Shown: positions 47,801 through 59,257 of the stretch, piece after piece | Layout of the letters: each line of letters begins with the position of its first letter | Position numbering within the stretch: position 1 is the stretch's first letter | Assembly (NCBI RefSeq): GCF_041260155.1 | Contig: NC_091931.1 | Span: forward strand, 26,677,654-26,741,653 | DNA from: Ptychodera flava | Lineage: Eukaryota; Hemichordata; Enteropneusta; Ptychoderidae | Length of the DNA stretch: 64,000 nucleotides | Direction: 5' to 3' | Notes under the pieces: model-generated | What the model was told of the DNA's origin: nothing | The model's input: the letters and a program-made list of their open reading frames with translations, nothing else | Databases searched by the model: none | Position numbers and translations under genes: made by a program

Positions 47801-48939
47801 GCATTTTTTTTCAGATGCAAGTAACGTTGCATACATGTTACTACTGCAATTCTTTTACTGGTGGAGCTAGCACACAGATGTGATGTTGCACATTTGATGA
47901 TAACAACAGAGGCATGCTTCATTACTTGGGAGCATGAATCTCCTTCTACATGAATGGGGCACATAGTTACGAAATACTAGTACTACAGGCGATCAGTTGA
48001 CAGTATACGATACAGCCATAGAGGCAGTCTTGCTGCTGCCATGGACATACCACAAATGCTGCTACCTACAGCGGTGCAGGTCTAAATCAAAGGTACATAT
48101 TGAGCCTTTCTCATACTCTTTGGTGTATACAGTATAGTGCATGAGATCCCAAGCATCTAACAGTGCGGCAGGGGTCTCATTTTTGGGGGGTTTTTTGATA
48201 CAGCCTTTTTACTGCAATAGTATTTTTCTATTGCAATCCGTAGGGCTGTATGTAATGCAGCAGTCAATGTAATCTCAGAGGGACTCCATCTCAGGCGATA
48301 CGGGACAGATGTGGGAGATTAGACCGAGTTTGCCATGAATTATGCCTGAGGGGGTGGGGCAATTGCCTCATAATGATCCCCTTAGTCACTTTCACGAACA
48401 AGTGTAGAATTTATGAATGCCCCACCGATTGGAGTGGGGGATTTACTAGTTTTAGGTGGGGATTTTTCAGATTGTCTTGCCCCTGGGGGTGGGGCATTTG
48501 ATAAATTTCATAAGAATATGTCCAGATCCGCCACTATGCCCCGAGGCGGGGAGGACAGGGGTTGACATTGACTGCCGCATATCGCGTAATAATGTAGGGT
48601 TATTGTCGACCTCCATTGGCATTGCTTCATAGTGAGGACACAGCGAACACAGAACAATCAGTACAGTCACAGCTCCTAAAGGAGCCCCTGGAGGGACTGT
48701 AGTACCATGGGGGCACATGGAGGTATGTGTGCTACTTCCATGGTGCAATAATCAGATCATGATCTGCAGAGTGCTTGCAGATCCCTATATGTCGGTGATT
48801 TAGTTTCTCAGGTCACACAGTTTTACTACAAACTGTCACGAACCTTATCCTCCCCGTCGTAAAGTTTGACTCCAGCCTGCTGCGTTACAACTGATTCCGC
48901 TGGCAAGAGTAATCCATCTGACCACTCAAACCTGTCCAT
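32140..48939 (-). CDS. VPS36: VPS36, ESCRT-II complex subunit (388 aa, 14 exons)
   Basis: Exons in transcription order: 48939-48844, 47126-47058, 46223-46153, 45319-45205, 41315-41223, 40533-40450, 39246-39214, 38659-38582, 37503-37369, 35045-34980, 34216-34152, 33188-33104, 32693-32617, 32239-32140 (TGA). All phases join to 388 codons, against 386 in human. VPS36 joins SNF8 and two VPS25 copies in ESCRT-II on endosomes and binds ubiquitin and phosphoinositides. The N-terminal GLUE domain (about residues 1-148) starts [13 protein letters not shown] and includes YRLIWKD and [10 protein letters not shown]. The linker helix holds [19 protein letters not shown]. The EAP30 winged-helix region includes [40 protein letters not shown] and the C-terminal [16 protein letters not shown]. 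Exon 7 is only 33 nt. Intron 3 uses a GC donor. Introns carry a LINE and several MITEs, yet the coding frame is intact. Confidence 0.97.
33258..33350. mobile_element. Small TTAACCCTTT-ended inverted repeat (VPS36 intron 11)
   Basis: ACCCTTTCACCCC at the left is mirrored by GGTGGTGAAAGGGT at the right, with about 65 bp between. It resembles the longer TTAACCCTTT-ended elements at 36736 and 39438. Confidence 0.55.
35764..36309. mobile_element. 546-bp Harbinger-type MITE with TAA target duplication (VPS36 intron 9)
   Basis: The left end GGGGCCGTCGATAATAAAAG is mirrored at the right by CTTTTATTATCGACGGCCCC, and the inverted repeats extend about 50 bp. TAA lies directly outside both ends (35761-35763 and 36310-36312), a 3-bp target duplication typical of PIF/Harbinger. 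There is no coding capacity. Confidence 0.88.
36736..37021. mobile_element. MITE with TTAACCCTTTTCCTGCC ends (VPS36 intron 9)
   Basis: TTTAACCCTTTTCCTGCCAG at the left is mirrored by TTGGCAGGAAAAGGGTTAA at the right. Total length is about 285 bp with no open frame of note. It lies about 425 bp from the Harbinger-type element in the same intron. Confidence 0.8.
37558..37585. repeat. (GGGA)n short microsatellite
   Basis: Seven or so GGGA units, about 55 bp upstream of the start of VPS36 exon 9 in transcription terms. On the coding strand this is a TCCC pyrimidine tract. Confidence 0.9.
39438..39668. mobile_element. MITE with TTTAACCCTTTGAGTGC ends (VPS36 intron 6)
   Basis: TTTTAACCCTTTGAGTGC at the left is mirrored by GCGCTCAAAGGATTAAA at the right. 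It resembles the 36736-37021 element at its ends but differs inside. Confidence 0.75.
41500..44863 (+). mobile_element. Degraded non-LTR retrotransposon (LINE, Jockey/CR1-like), VPS36 intron 4
   Basis: Antisense to VPS36. In order: an endonuclease region with [20 protein letters not shown] and TLDLIFTN; a connector; then reverse transcriptase with [47 protein letters not shown] and FMDDTTVSE; then a C-terminal region with [11 protein letters not shown] and [11 protein letters not shown]. The reading is spread over at least five open segments (41572-42276, 42114-42530, 42430-43083, about 43083-43350, 43383-43925, 43850-44524), so it is frame-broken and inactive. It lacks the expected SDH endonuclease block. 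The 3' end is an ATA trinucleotide tail at 44832-44863. The 5' limit is uncertain. Confidence 0.88.
44832..44863. repeat. (ATA)n tail of the LINE
   Basis: About ten ATA units directly follow the LINE 3' sequence AATAAACC, as in LINEs that end in a microsatellite. Confidence 0.9.
46604..46945 (+). mobile_element. MITE family A, copy 5 (VPS36 intron 2)
   Basis: The left end reads AAGGTAGAATGTGCG. Interior marks are GAAGCTTGCGGAGTAAATAA, AATTTCAAATATCGGTAAAT and GATTTGTTTCTCCAG. The right end is degenerate near TTCGTGGCGCAAAC. It lies 113 bp from VPS36 exon 2. Confidence 0.78.
48160..48585. repeat. Possible inverted-end repeat rich in TGGGGCA words (VPS36 intron 1)
   Basis: AGTGCGGCAGGGGT near 48161 and a CTGCCGCAT word near 48572 may be inverted ends. 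The interior repeats GGGTGGGGCA at 48351 and 48488. The evidence is weak. Confidence 0.35.
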
Positions 48940-49650
48940 CTTAATTTGAGCTTTATCATCAAGTACTCCTGCTTTCCCGGCAAGACAAGAGTCAAACTCA
49001 GGCCTGAGTCAAACTGGGCTTGTGATGTCGATCGTGAATACCGTTGGGGGCGCGATTTACAACAAGATCCTCTAGCCTTCTTGAAATGTTGCATTATGTT
49101 AATGATCGTAATCACACATCGAGAAATTAATGGTCAAATTCAATTATTTTGCCGAACCGAAACCTTTCATGTTCTAACTCTACTAATATCTATTAATTCG
49201 TTACTGTTTTTCGAGATGTCTTATGGTACTTGCAGAGAAACTCGGCTAATATAATATCGTGTGACTAAATATTCATAACGTTAAGTGGTCTCTAGATAAG
49301 ACTAAAAGAATATTTGCAGTGAGGGATTCGATTGCAATCGAACGCAAATGAAACACATTTATCGTTTTCCATATAGATATATATACCAAAAATAAAATTA
49401 AATTAGTTATCAAATACTACATTAAAATTTAAAGTGTCGAATCGTACTTATTTAGCAAGCTCTCCAATATTTAGTACTGTCAGTTTCATTGGATGTTGTA
49501 CTTGTGACGTACATATGGGTCATTGTCCTTTTGCTTACGCAAGTTACCGGCATCCGGAATCACACAAGCGGTTACCACACTTCAGAAGGCAGCACTCCAC
49601 CAATCCTCCAGTTTCCACGGAAGAACTGAAATACATTTCAAAGATCCAGA
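48940..49650. promoter_or_regulatory. Presumed bidirectional promoter between VPS36 and the 76-aa protein gene
   Basis: The start codons of two divergent genes are 711 bp apart, which is compatible with a shared promoter. The 5' UTRs and transcription starts must lie here. No TATA box or specific factor site was identified. Confidence 0.5.
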
Positions 49651-52600
49651 ATGTTTCAACACCTGACAAGAGCAATACTCCGCCAAACAGGTAAGTCTGT
49701 AGTGTCACCAAGGATTTAATAGTGAGTTTTCATCTTAAAATTAGTGTTGAGAAAATTAAGACAAATAACCTTTATAGACTCACAGGAATTTCGACCGAAA
49801 AAATCCTTTCTTCAAAGTTACTTACTCGTAATACGACTAAGGACCTACTCACAACATGTTTCTATAAATGTAAATTTTAACTTGCTTCACCTAGTTTTTA
49901 AACAGTCAGTTTCAAAATGAATTTGATCCTAGTCCTAGCTATGTGGTCCTCCAGACTCTAATCATGCTATCAGCTTTGCCTTGAAAAGTTCTTACGTAAT
50001 CGCTTTATTTGCCTTTGTCAAGACCGATTAGATTTCAGAGTTCCATAGTTCGTTCCGTATATCAGCGTTTTACCTTTTTGTTCGCTGTTGTCTTTCCTTC
50101 TTCCTTATAGTTCGAATGTGGCAGTCCATAAAAAATACATGTACATTCCACTGCGCGTAGACGGAGTGCGCATCCGTTCAAGGTCGTTTTGGTCACGATC
50201 AGACTACGTCACACACCAACGCATAACGCCAAGGACGCGCCATTTTGTGTCTTTACAATTTCAATACTGTGCATGACGCCATTCACTCTGTATAAACCAC
50301 AGCCCTTCCACCCACGCCCTTTTAAGGGCACTGCTTGCGATCCCAGGGATCGCCTTTGTTCTAGTCTGTAAGAGATTATGGAGGTGTGATAGCCTTTTGT
50401 TTTCCATTGAAATTGTAATCTGGTGGGAAATTTTCTGATGAGACAATCTGGTGCCAACGCACGCCCTTTTAAGGTCACCCGGTTCCAATATTATTGAATT
50501 CCGATCTTTACTTGTAAATCCAGGTAAATTTTTGTAAGTTTTGCGGTGTAATGTAATTTCAAACTGTCAACTCCACTATGAGTGTCTGGGCCATTTGCCG
50601 ATTTTACATACGTTCGTTCACGTATGTATGTATGTATGTACAAAGGTTGTACCCGCGCCTTCATGATACACACACATACCACATACGAGAGGGATAGACA
50701 GAAGCGGAAGGCGCATATCAACGTTCCGGGTAAAAATGACGTTGCAAATAGTCTAGGGTCTCGAATCAATGTTTACCCGTGTACTTGCTAAATTGCTAAT
50801 AAACAGGTTTTCGACACCGTTTATTAACATGATTTTAGCCGTTTGTTTCCCATCGAAATGGTTTTTATCTGGTTGGTCGATTTGTATGTAGATGACAGTG
50901 ATGAAAGCATGCCCCTTTGTCCAAGACTATGAACTTTAAACTCTCTCAATTAATATTAACATTGAGCTTTGACTTGCATAGCCGAACAAAAAGAGTGGTG
51001 ATTGCGCTTCTATAAATGAGGAATCGATCGGTCATCATTCTGAAAAAAAATTATATTTTGCAATCACATGTCACCAAAGACGGTAGAGATATGTGAACAG
51101 GATGTTGTAGAATAAGTCCCGTTAAGTAGATTTTCCTTTCACATTTTAAAATTGTTTCCAACGAAGACGAGGCCATGCCCAAGTATAGAGTACCATGAGT
51201 AATAATTTCACTGTAAAGAAATTGAACAATGATGGAAAAGAGGAAGGGTAGGGTGATGCTGCTTACACTAGTTCCTGCTTTTGGTTTTAAATTTTACTTC
51301 AAGTGATAACATGCCTTTTTTTGTTCTGTAGGCCAACATAGCCGACGTAGCTTGTCTAACTGGGTAGGCAGAATGCGTCCTGGTGCCGAGGAACCACCAG
51401 TCAATTACCACAAAGGCGCCAATGCCATCTTGATTGGAAACATCCTGGCAGCTACTGTCCTCTGGATCTCAGTAAGTTTGTTTGTTTGTTTGTTTTCCCC
51501 GGCGTTTCAACCCCCGCAGTCTGTGGTCTCCGGTCACTTCAACCCTGTCTTCCGGATAGATTGGCAGAATAAGTCTGTGCCTTTGTATAAAATACTATAA
51601 AAATAGTAGAAAGTGAGCAACCAGGTAAAAGTTAGTCGAGGGAGACCTTAACAGCATATCCTTTTGCATATACATGTGAACATTTTTTTAGAATTGTAAA
51701 TTTTCTAACAAAAATTTTTTCCAAATGAGAAAAGCTGTGCTAATATTTGTTCTGGGTAAATTTCAGATTTATAATTTATTTTAGTTCGATGTTGTCTGAG
51801 GATACGCTGTACATCCATATCACTAGCGCAAATAAGATTGCGTGCTGTAACTACAACATACATATGGCCCAGTGATTTATATTGCTGATAGATTTCGCGA
51901 AATGTTGCAGATCATCTTTTGACAAGCTGAGAAGCTGTTTGCAAAAAATGTGGTGAAATTTCAATATTATTTGTGTTTTTAGGACAATTTTGCCCTTTTT
52001 TGATCAAAACATCTATTTCTCTGTAGCAGCGTGTCCAACTTTTGTCAACTTGTTTTTCTGGTTTAAATATTTCTTGTTGTTTTTCTGGTTGTACTGTGCA
52101 GAATCCATTGTCATAACATTGAACGTAGAATTTTCCTGCACTGAACAGATAGAAACAACATTTATTGTTAATCTTTGGTACCCATACTGGTATGTACCAA
52201 TTCTGATCAAATGTGAGCGACACCGTATAATTGCGGTATTTTTGTTTGTTTGTTTTTGTTTTTTACTTACGCATTCTTTTCATTATCAATCATACATACA
52301 TATTCGTACGCCACTAAACCTATGTTCAGGCACACCAAAACACACAACAAAGAATGACTGTAAAGCTATGACTGTATTGAACATCAGGAAAACTTGTTTT
52401 ATTACCCAACAAAACAAGAATGGAACTACCTGGTATTAATCCTGATAGGAAAGTAGGAGATCATGTGTCGAATCAGCATGAAATGAGATTTAAGTGACTA
52501 ATTGATGTCGGTGAAATGCAGGTCGGGAACTTTTAAACGACCTGATGCCTTTTCCCGATTTGATTAGTGCAATAAATAAAAGCACACGAAGGGACAATAT

Positions 52601-53839
52601 CCCAGGTAGCTGGCCCTTCGCCAGTTTGCGAAATCATGCGGACGGACACTCATTAAGAAGCAATGGATGATTGCTATCGATCACACAAGCTCTCCTACGA
52701 CTGGTTCTATAAATTGAAAAGACTGAAGGCCTTCGCATTTATTTTTATTTTTTTTTTTCAAAGAAGGATGTTTGCCACTCAGATAATACTCTCTACACGC
52801 AATAGGTAGCATCTGAAGTCGTTACACCTCAGGGTGGTAATGAAAACCGGCCCTTGGGTGTAATTTTACTATCGCACCGGACAGTGATGTCTTATAATTC
52901 TTAATTCGAACACCGTTCTTCCCCATAGGTTTACATGTACAACTAAGCCCTTCTCTACCTGCAGTTACTATATCCCATAGTTTTTACTATGGTCGAACGA
53001 CCTCAATCCGTTTGGTTTTTTTTTTGAGTTTTTTTTTTTACTTTTACGACCATGCTACGTACAATTGGCAGTTAAGGGGTTTTAAGGGACAGGTTTATTA
53101 ACTTCTTTTGACACAAATTGATTACATGTTACTGGGTACAAGTAGGCCTAATTGTACAATGTCAACAAGACCCAATCAGAAAACCTTGACATTTAACTAA
53201 AACAATAATAGACAGGCAGACAGAGAGAACATAGTTTGTTGCCTAGGGTATTCTTGTACTATATTGAGGCAGATTTGTGTAAGGGATGGCACGGGTCAAT
53301 GGGTAGATGAGCTACAGTTGTGGGGTCGTGGCGATAGCAAAGGCAAGCCCTAAAATGACACTCAAACTGTGCTTTGACTTTTTGCGAGACCCCTCTATAC
53401 TTGCCACGCAGCATAAGCCCCACAATCTACCATAGAATAGTCATTATAAATGTTTTAAACATTTTCATTCCCACGAAGACTTTGTTTGGTTAAAACCAAA
53501 TATTACTGGAGCTCATTACACTCCGTATTCCCGGTTACACTAAGTCTCCACAGGCCTTTTTTCTTAAAACTGAGATGCACGCACCAAAGTTTCGTGATGA
53601 AAAGTGCCAGTAGGTTTAATGGGATGAAAATTTTAAAGGACAACAGTTTTTGTCATCTTTCGACAAACGTTTTGTTATAGGTAAGATTCCTATCTCACCC
53701 GTTTCCTCAGAGCACTTCATATCGAGGCAGATCGATTTGTTACGAATACCAATACCTAACTGGCACTTGCTTGTTCTCAACCCTGTAGGTTGTAACAAGT
53801 GACAGTTTCTTCATCAATCTGGAACCGAAGAGGCAGTAG
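49651..53839 (+). CDS. Small single-pass membrane protein, probably mitochondrial (76 aa, 3 exons)
   Basis: Exons: 49651-49690, 51332-51471, 53789-53839 (TAG). Donors GTAAGT and GTAAGT, acceptors CTGTAG and CTGTAG, and phases 1 and 0 all fit. The N-terminus MFQHLTRAILRQTGQHSRRS is basic, hydroxylated and free of acidic residues, as in mitochondrial presequences. One hydrophobic segment (AILIGNILAATVLWISVV, about residues 44-62) follows, then a short tail ending FINLEPKRQ. This size and layout match small inner-membrane subunits or assembly factors of respiratory complexes. There is a faint resemblance to COX7B in layout, but I do not recognise the family and give no symbol. It is head-to-head with VPS36. 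Confidence 0.72.
51480..53788. other. Intron 2 of the 76-aa protein gene
   Basis: No repeat family or further exon was recognised. A GTTT tetramer run follows the exon 2 donor, and T-rich tracts occur near 52740 and 53010. Confidence 0.4.
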
Positions 53840-54477
53840 ATGATCACAGCCGAGCCGATTGCGAAGAGTCCAAGACACATCGCGGTTTTATTATAGTTTG
53901 AATGTCAAAACCAAGAGAACATGTGGAGTATTTAACAAGAAAAACCGAACTGTACAGGGTAGATTGCTGAATAAATCAAACCATTATCACAAGTTCAGGG
54001 TCAGACTTACACCGTTTCTTTAGTTTACGAATATGTAGTATTTACATGAATATACTGTATATTTCCAAGGGTGACTTTCAACTTAAGTTTCTGTAACCTC
54101 AGGTGATATTTGACGTTTAAAAGTCAAGTTTGTTCCACTCTATCAAACTTTGTATACGTATCATAGATCCTTGTGGTAGTGAAGACGAAATCCCAGTGAA
54201 TTATTTTCAGCTTAACCTTCTGACCATACTTGTAACACAACTAAATTTACGAAGGTTCTTCGTCCAGCCTCAGGAAACTTTGTGACGAATTTTAATATAC
54301 ATTGTACAATGATATTTATAATTTATTGAGTGTTAACTTCATTTCCTGTGGCCGTGTGCAGTTCGAATAAATCTGACTATTTTGTGCTTGATACTAAGTA
54401 TGGTGATTTTTTTAATACGTAGTGTTGCCTGGCTGACTGTCAATATATTTGCGTTTGACTCGTGTGCTCGTTATTGT

Positions 54478-54842
54478 AGAATTCGCCTCGGGGACAGATA
54501 TTTGAACTTGAATTCCTACAAATATTTTGTGATCTACCACAGTGACTCATGGGGCTAATTTTAAAGTTTACGGAGGGAGAAAACCCTTTACAATCCTATA
54601 TAGTTTTTCGAAAATCGAAAACTTGATTTTTCGCATAAAGATAACACTGGGATGGCGGCAATCTTGAATCACAAATATCGCTAATTGTTGGGTAATTTGT
54701 TTCTCTACCAACAAAATTTGCACGGTGACCCCTGATTTTCATTCTTTGATTTGTTTAGACTAAGAGAACGGTTGAAGTTTCATAAAGGAAAGTTTGAGCA
54801 AAGGTTTAAGTTTTTCACTGTCGAGCCGCATAATACCTAAAG
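54478..54842 (+). mobile_element. MITE family A, copy 6
   Basis: Starts GTAGAATTCGCCTCGGGGAC and ends GTCGAGCCGCATAATACCT. Interior marks include GATGGCGGCAATCTTGAAT, CAAATATCGCTAAT, GGTAATTTGTTTCTCTA and GCACGGTGACCCC. The orientation is the same as copies 1, 4 and 5. Confidence 0.82.
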
Positions 54843-55742
54843 AGGTAACGCTTCAACTTCTGATGATAAAATGAAACTATATTCCATCCAGGAAACAAGT
54901 ATATTGTTTTTTCTCTCTTCACAAGTACGTCGATACACAAAGTATTAGACTTGTACACCCAAGTTGTGTGTTGTGACAATATATTAGCTTTAGATCCGTC
55001 GTTAGAGGGCGCTCTCTACGGAAGCGTCCTCGAGCGACGGATCTTTCAGTCTACCCAACTTGTAACGTTTTACGTAATGAATACGATGCTGTACACAAAA
55101 AATCAGTTGTCAACAACCACACTGGCATATCACACTGATGACAGCTCTGTTGGCGAGTTGAACTACATGCGTTTCAACACAATTTTGGGGTAGAACAAGA
55201 AAGTGTGTAATTTTATGAACAGAACAAAAATAAACACCCTAAGGTTCTGGTTTGTACAGCCGAATCAGGTGACTTGAGAAGCAAATTGGTATGTATGCAA
55301 ATCATAATAGTATTAGAACGGGACTATTTGTTTATTAGCACATGTGCTTCACAATTTGTATTTTTATAATTTTGCGTGTTTTATCCGTAACAGAATTATG
55401 CACAGTATGTTATCTTTCTGCTATAGCTGCCCGTTCTCCTTTTCAGCCATGATTTTGTGGACAGACCGTGCTGTAGCCTTCTGTACCATATTTCATCAAC
55501 CGTAGACAACCACCCCCTCTCCTGTTTATGCATCAACATATTGTTGGCCAGACCCTTATTCAGAGGATGACAACACGAGCTCTATAGCCCTTCTGTCTTC
55601 TGTCAAGGCGCACTTGTAAGGGGTTAACAACCCAGAATTCGAATGGGCTCAAAGTACTGTTAACAACAGCCAGCGCTCAGAAATCAGTAATTTAAATGGA
55701 TTTGTTTACACCGTCGTCACGCGATCTTTTAGGCGCACCACA
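54843..55742. other. Intergenic, nothing firm
   Basis: Includes a short inverted repeat, GATCCGTCG (about 54992) with CGACGGATC (about 55036), around a GAGGGCGCTCTC word. No gene was recognised. Confidence 0.4.
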
Positions 55743-55867
55743 GTCACCTGTGGTCTATTCCGCTCTGCATCTATGCGTCCCATAGACGTGTGTACATATG
55801 CCTGAGAAGAAGTATGTACGCACGTCTATGGGGCGCATAGACGCAGAGCGGAATAGACCACCGGTGA
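55743..55867. repeat. Long near-perfect hairpin (about 55-bp arms, 16-bp loop)
   Basis: GTCACC and GGTCTATTCCGCTCTGC on the left are mirrored by GCAGAGCGGAATAGACC and GGTGAC on the right; CATAGACGTGTGTACAT pairs with ATGTACGCACGTCTATG. The few mismatches are mostly transitions. A transcript would fold into one long hairpin. Confidence 0.88.
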
Positions 55868-57403
55868 CGTGGGCGCACTGATCTTTATGGCATGTCCTCA
55901 CGTCCTTTTTGCTCTGGAGTAGGACTGTTACCCACTGTACGCTCGTGCATGGAAGTGATGATATCCGAGTCCTCTGATATCGGGTGGGCCTTCTGACTCG
56001 TCGTGTTACCGTTAGGACGTGGAATTCCGTGTTCCTTAGGTCACAAGCCGGCGGTACCGTACACTTCATTTGAAAGGATATATAGAATGAGACATACACT
56101 AGGCCCGCTCTAAATCTCATGTCTCACTAAACTTACACATTCATATTCGTATTCATCTTAGGACGCGACGTCCTCCGTTGCTTGCCAACGTTCGATCCCC
56201 GTGGTTTCCCGATGATCCACACATATACATGAAAGCTAGGACTGAAAGCGACCCCAGAAGCTCTCACGCTGTACTAATCATGGAATCATACTCGACAGAA
56301 GAGTTCAGTCGATATAAGCGCAGGGTGATGCTTGCAAATTCTATCGCTGTTCGTAAAGAATGATCTTGGCACCCATCTAAAAGCTAATCAGATAAGTAAC
56401 TCACTGAACGAAAGTAAAATTTGATGACCCAGTCTCCTGGCATTTACATATGTTCATGCTGTAAATCGATAAGAAAATATATTGACAGACTCTGGAACCG
56501 ACGGCGAGTGATGGTAGAGAACTTGAACCCATGTATTGAATACGGAACCATGGCTAGGCCTCACGGGCCAGCCACTGATACATCAGAGTATCCCTCAAAT
56601 GAGAGACTAGGTCCCGTTAGTCTGTCCGTGAGTTACTCAGCCTGAGTTAGTCTGTCCAAGCTGTGGCTTACGGTTTTGATCAATGATGCAGTATCGTGGC
56701 TATATCTGTTAGATACCGACGCCATACAGAGCACAACAAAATACCAGTATTTTGATTCCTACCGACATTAAAAAAGATACAAACTAAGGAAAAAAATACC
56801 ACTTGCCCCTACAAGTATACGTGGCGTGCCACAATTCTCTTGTTTCAAACCCACGCCATGGACGAATTAAAACGGCAATAACAGATCAATGTGAAGAGTG
56901 GCCAACGATACAATACGAATATGGAGGTAATATGCAGAATACCTCTATGAGAAGGATACGTTCCTGGCGAAATGTTTAAATGTGTAAACGAGTCAGACAA
57001 CTTTGTTTATTGTTATAGTCCAAAAAGCGTTGAATTGCGCGGATTTATGGCATCCACGGACGCTAATGTATCGAGAGCGTGAAATATTAATTTTTGCGTC
57101 AATTTGGAAGATTATGATATTCACGTTAAATTGTTTTGTTCACGGCTACTCCACTCAAACCGTGTTAGGATATAAGTCTTGGTAATAATAAATTCACCAA
57201 TCTTGTAGTTTCCATGTTTATTGCAGTTACTTATTATCTATCAGCTATTGTTAAGACATGTGTCAAATGATAATTGTTCATTTTGATTCTGATCCCTGTG
57301 CGACCGGTCTTAACGCCCTCTACCAACAGCTGAATGCAAGGATGCGAAAGAGGCAAGTGTTTTTGTTTGTTCGTGTGCGCTCGTCGTTTGTAACACAGTG
57401 CAT
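55868..57403. other. Intergenic with one unproven exon-like frame
   Basis: A plus-strand open frame from an acceptor-like CATCTTAG at about 56160 to TGA at 56363 would encode about 65 basic residues. No upstream partner exon in phase 2 was found, so it is not called as a gene. Confidence 0.35.
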
Positions 57404-57900
57404 GTGACACCCGGTGGTGGCAGTCCCCGGGTTGGTGGGGGTACCCATGCGCGTTACCAAATTCACGGAAAAGGGGGTGTTTTTCTTCAGTCATCTCGGA
57501 GATTCTAGGTCCGTGAAATCGAGAAAAATGGGTGCTTTTTCACAGTAACCTCCGAGATTAGGGGTAGTCCTTTCATAATCTCCCTAGGACACTAAATCTG
57601 GTCTAGTCTCACTCTAGATGATTGTGTATGAATGTGACTAAAATCAGGTGAGGACAAACATTTGTGATGTATGTACATGTATACAAAGTCAACCTCCAGG
57701 GTCAACCCTGGAAGTCAACATACTAACCTCCTAGATTTCGAAAATAAGGGTATGTTTTTTACAGCTAATTTCTCCCAGATTTGCCACAAATAGGGGGTGT
57801 TAATTTTCTCAGAAATATTCTAGGAAAGGGGTACTTTTCAAACTTGGGTAACAAGCATGGGTACCCACCAACCCGGGGACTGCCACCGCCGGGATGTGAC
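57404..57900. mobile_element. About 500-bp MITE with long inverted ends
   Basis: GTGGCAGTCCCCGGGTTGG (left, from about 57416) is mirrored by CCAACCCGGGGACTGCCAC (right). The arms extend through GGGTACCCATGC to the GTTACC/GGTAAC word, about 55 bp in all. The interior carries GGGGGTGTTTTT and GGGGTACTTTT words, also roughly inverted. No transposase is present. Confidence 0.85.
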
Positions 57901-59081
57901 ATACATCCTTGCGTCTACTGTGAGACTCAACTGCTGATCGAATGCACAATTCAAAGGCACAAGGCAATCGTTTAATTCAATCACTGAAAAAAATAAACCT
58001 TCATTCACGTAGTTACTACAATCTGTCCAGAATCAAGTCTGATGAGTCGACATAACTCAGGGGTATCAGCAGACTACATTAATATTCCCGCACTACATGC
58101 AGGTGCTCACAACGTTCAACTTCAGTGACAGTGTGCAGAGTTTCCAGTCAGCACTCGTATAACTAGTCTTGGTGGTTGAGTTAAACTTATCGAAAAACTT
58201 AGGCAGTGTAAATTTTTCCATCAAAAATCCAGAATTCATATAGCCGAGTCACTCGCTGTTCGATCAACCTGCTAGTCAGCCGCCTAATTGAACTTTTCCG
58301 GTTCGTTTTCATAAGCTCCCGCGGGAAACCGCGAGAACTGAAGGATGTAGACAATGTAATCGCAACGCTTACAGTCTGAAGATTTAGGTTATATATTTGA
58401 TAATGAAAAGGGTTGCGTACCAACATATCCATAATTATGATATTAAATAATTCACTTCTTAGTTCAAAAGTCTACCACCACCACAGTATTTTGAACATTA
58501 CATTTTCGGAATGCTGATATTGTTTTTATTTTGATAACAACAAACAATTCCACTGAAGGATATTCATCGTCGATACATTGAAATCCCCAACTTGACATGA
58601 TACAACACACAGTAGATTAAAATTACAGTTCACTAGTGTGGGAAATAAGGTTACAATAACACTAACACAACTAGGTGTTTATAGCCAATGGAGCTCACAA
58701 ATGTATCAATAAACATATCATGTAAATTTATCTATGAATAAATAAATTAGTCTATTAACAATAAATAAATTTTACAAGTGTTTAAATGAATGTTTAAAAT
58801 TGGAAGCAATTCAGTGAGAGAACTAAATAAGGAATCACTTTCGGAACTGAGTCAAACCGTAGAGATACAGTTCCTACTTTAGGCACAAATAGTCGTTTTA
58901 GCATGCAATACATATCTTTGGTAAATTATAAAATGCATGATTTTTCAGCCATCTGATTGTTTTATAGGAAATGAACAAAGCTTGTACACTTCTGTGAAAC
59001 TAACCATGCTGACAGTGTATTCTTCAATGTGAATCGAGTCCATTTAAATCACTAACTAGCTGGCTAGCACATCCAGAAACA

Positions 59082-59087
<6 letters not shown>
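57901..59087. other. 3' flank of the VEGF-like gene
   Basis: Downstream of the minus-strand VEGF-like gene and likely to include its 3' UTR. A TTTATT near 58525 is AATAAA on the minus strand. No other gene was recognised. Confidence 0.4.

Positions 59088-59143
<56 letters not shown>
59088..59143. repeat. (CT)n microsatellite
   Basis: CT run of about 55 bp, starting 115 bp downstream (in transcription) of the VEGF-like stop codon and so probably in its 3' UTR as (AG)n. Confidence 0.95.
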
Positions 59144-59148
<5 letters not shown>

Positions 59149-59257
59149 CTTATCGGGCCTAATAAATAAAAGCACATAATAGGAATGTATTTGTGCATAC
59201 GGTCTTCTTTGTATCATCAAAGGAATCGCCATGACAATGTACTCTTTTCGCCAAAAT

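Noticed and set aside
49434-49694. 86-codon plus-strand frame upstream of the 76-aa gene
   Set aside because: Its phase does not join exon 2; the overlapping frame from ATG at 49651 does and gives a presequence-like start.
54990-55045. GATCCGTCG and CGACGGATC inverted words around GAGGGCGCTCTC
   Set aside because: Short arms; not separable from chance without genome copies.
56190-56205. GTTCGATCCCCG, resembling a tRNA T-loop
   Set aside because: No T-stem pairing or matching acceptor, D or anticodon arms around it.
56160-56363. Plus-strand exon-like frame of about 65 basic residues ending at TGA
   Set aside because: It needs a phase-2 partner exon upstream; none was found, and the sequence resembles no known protein.
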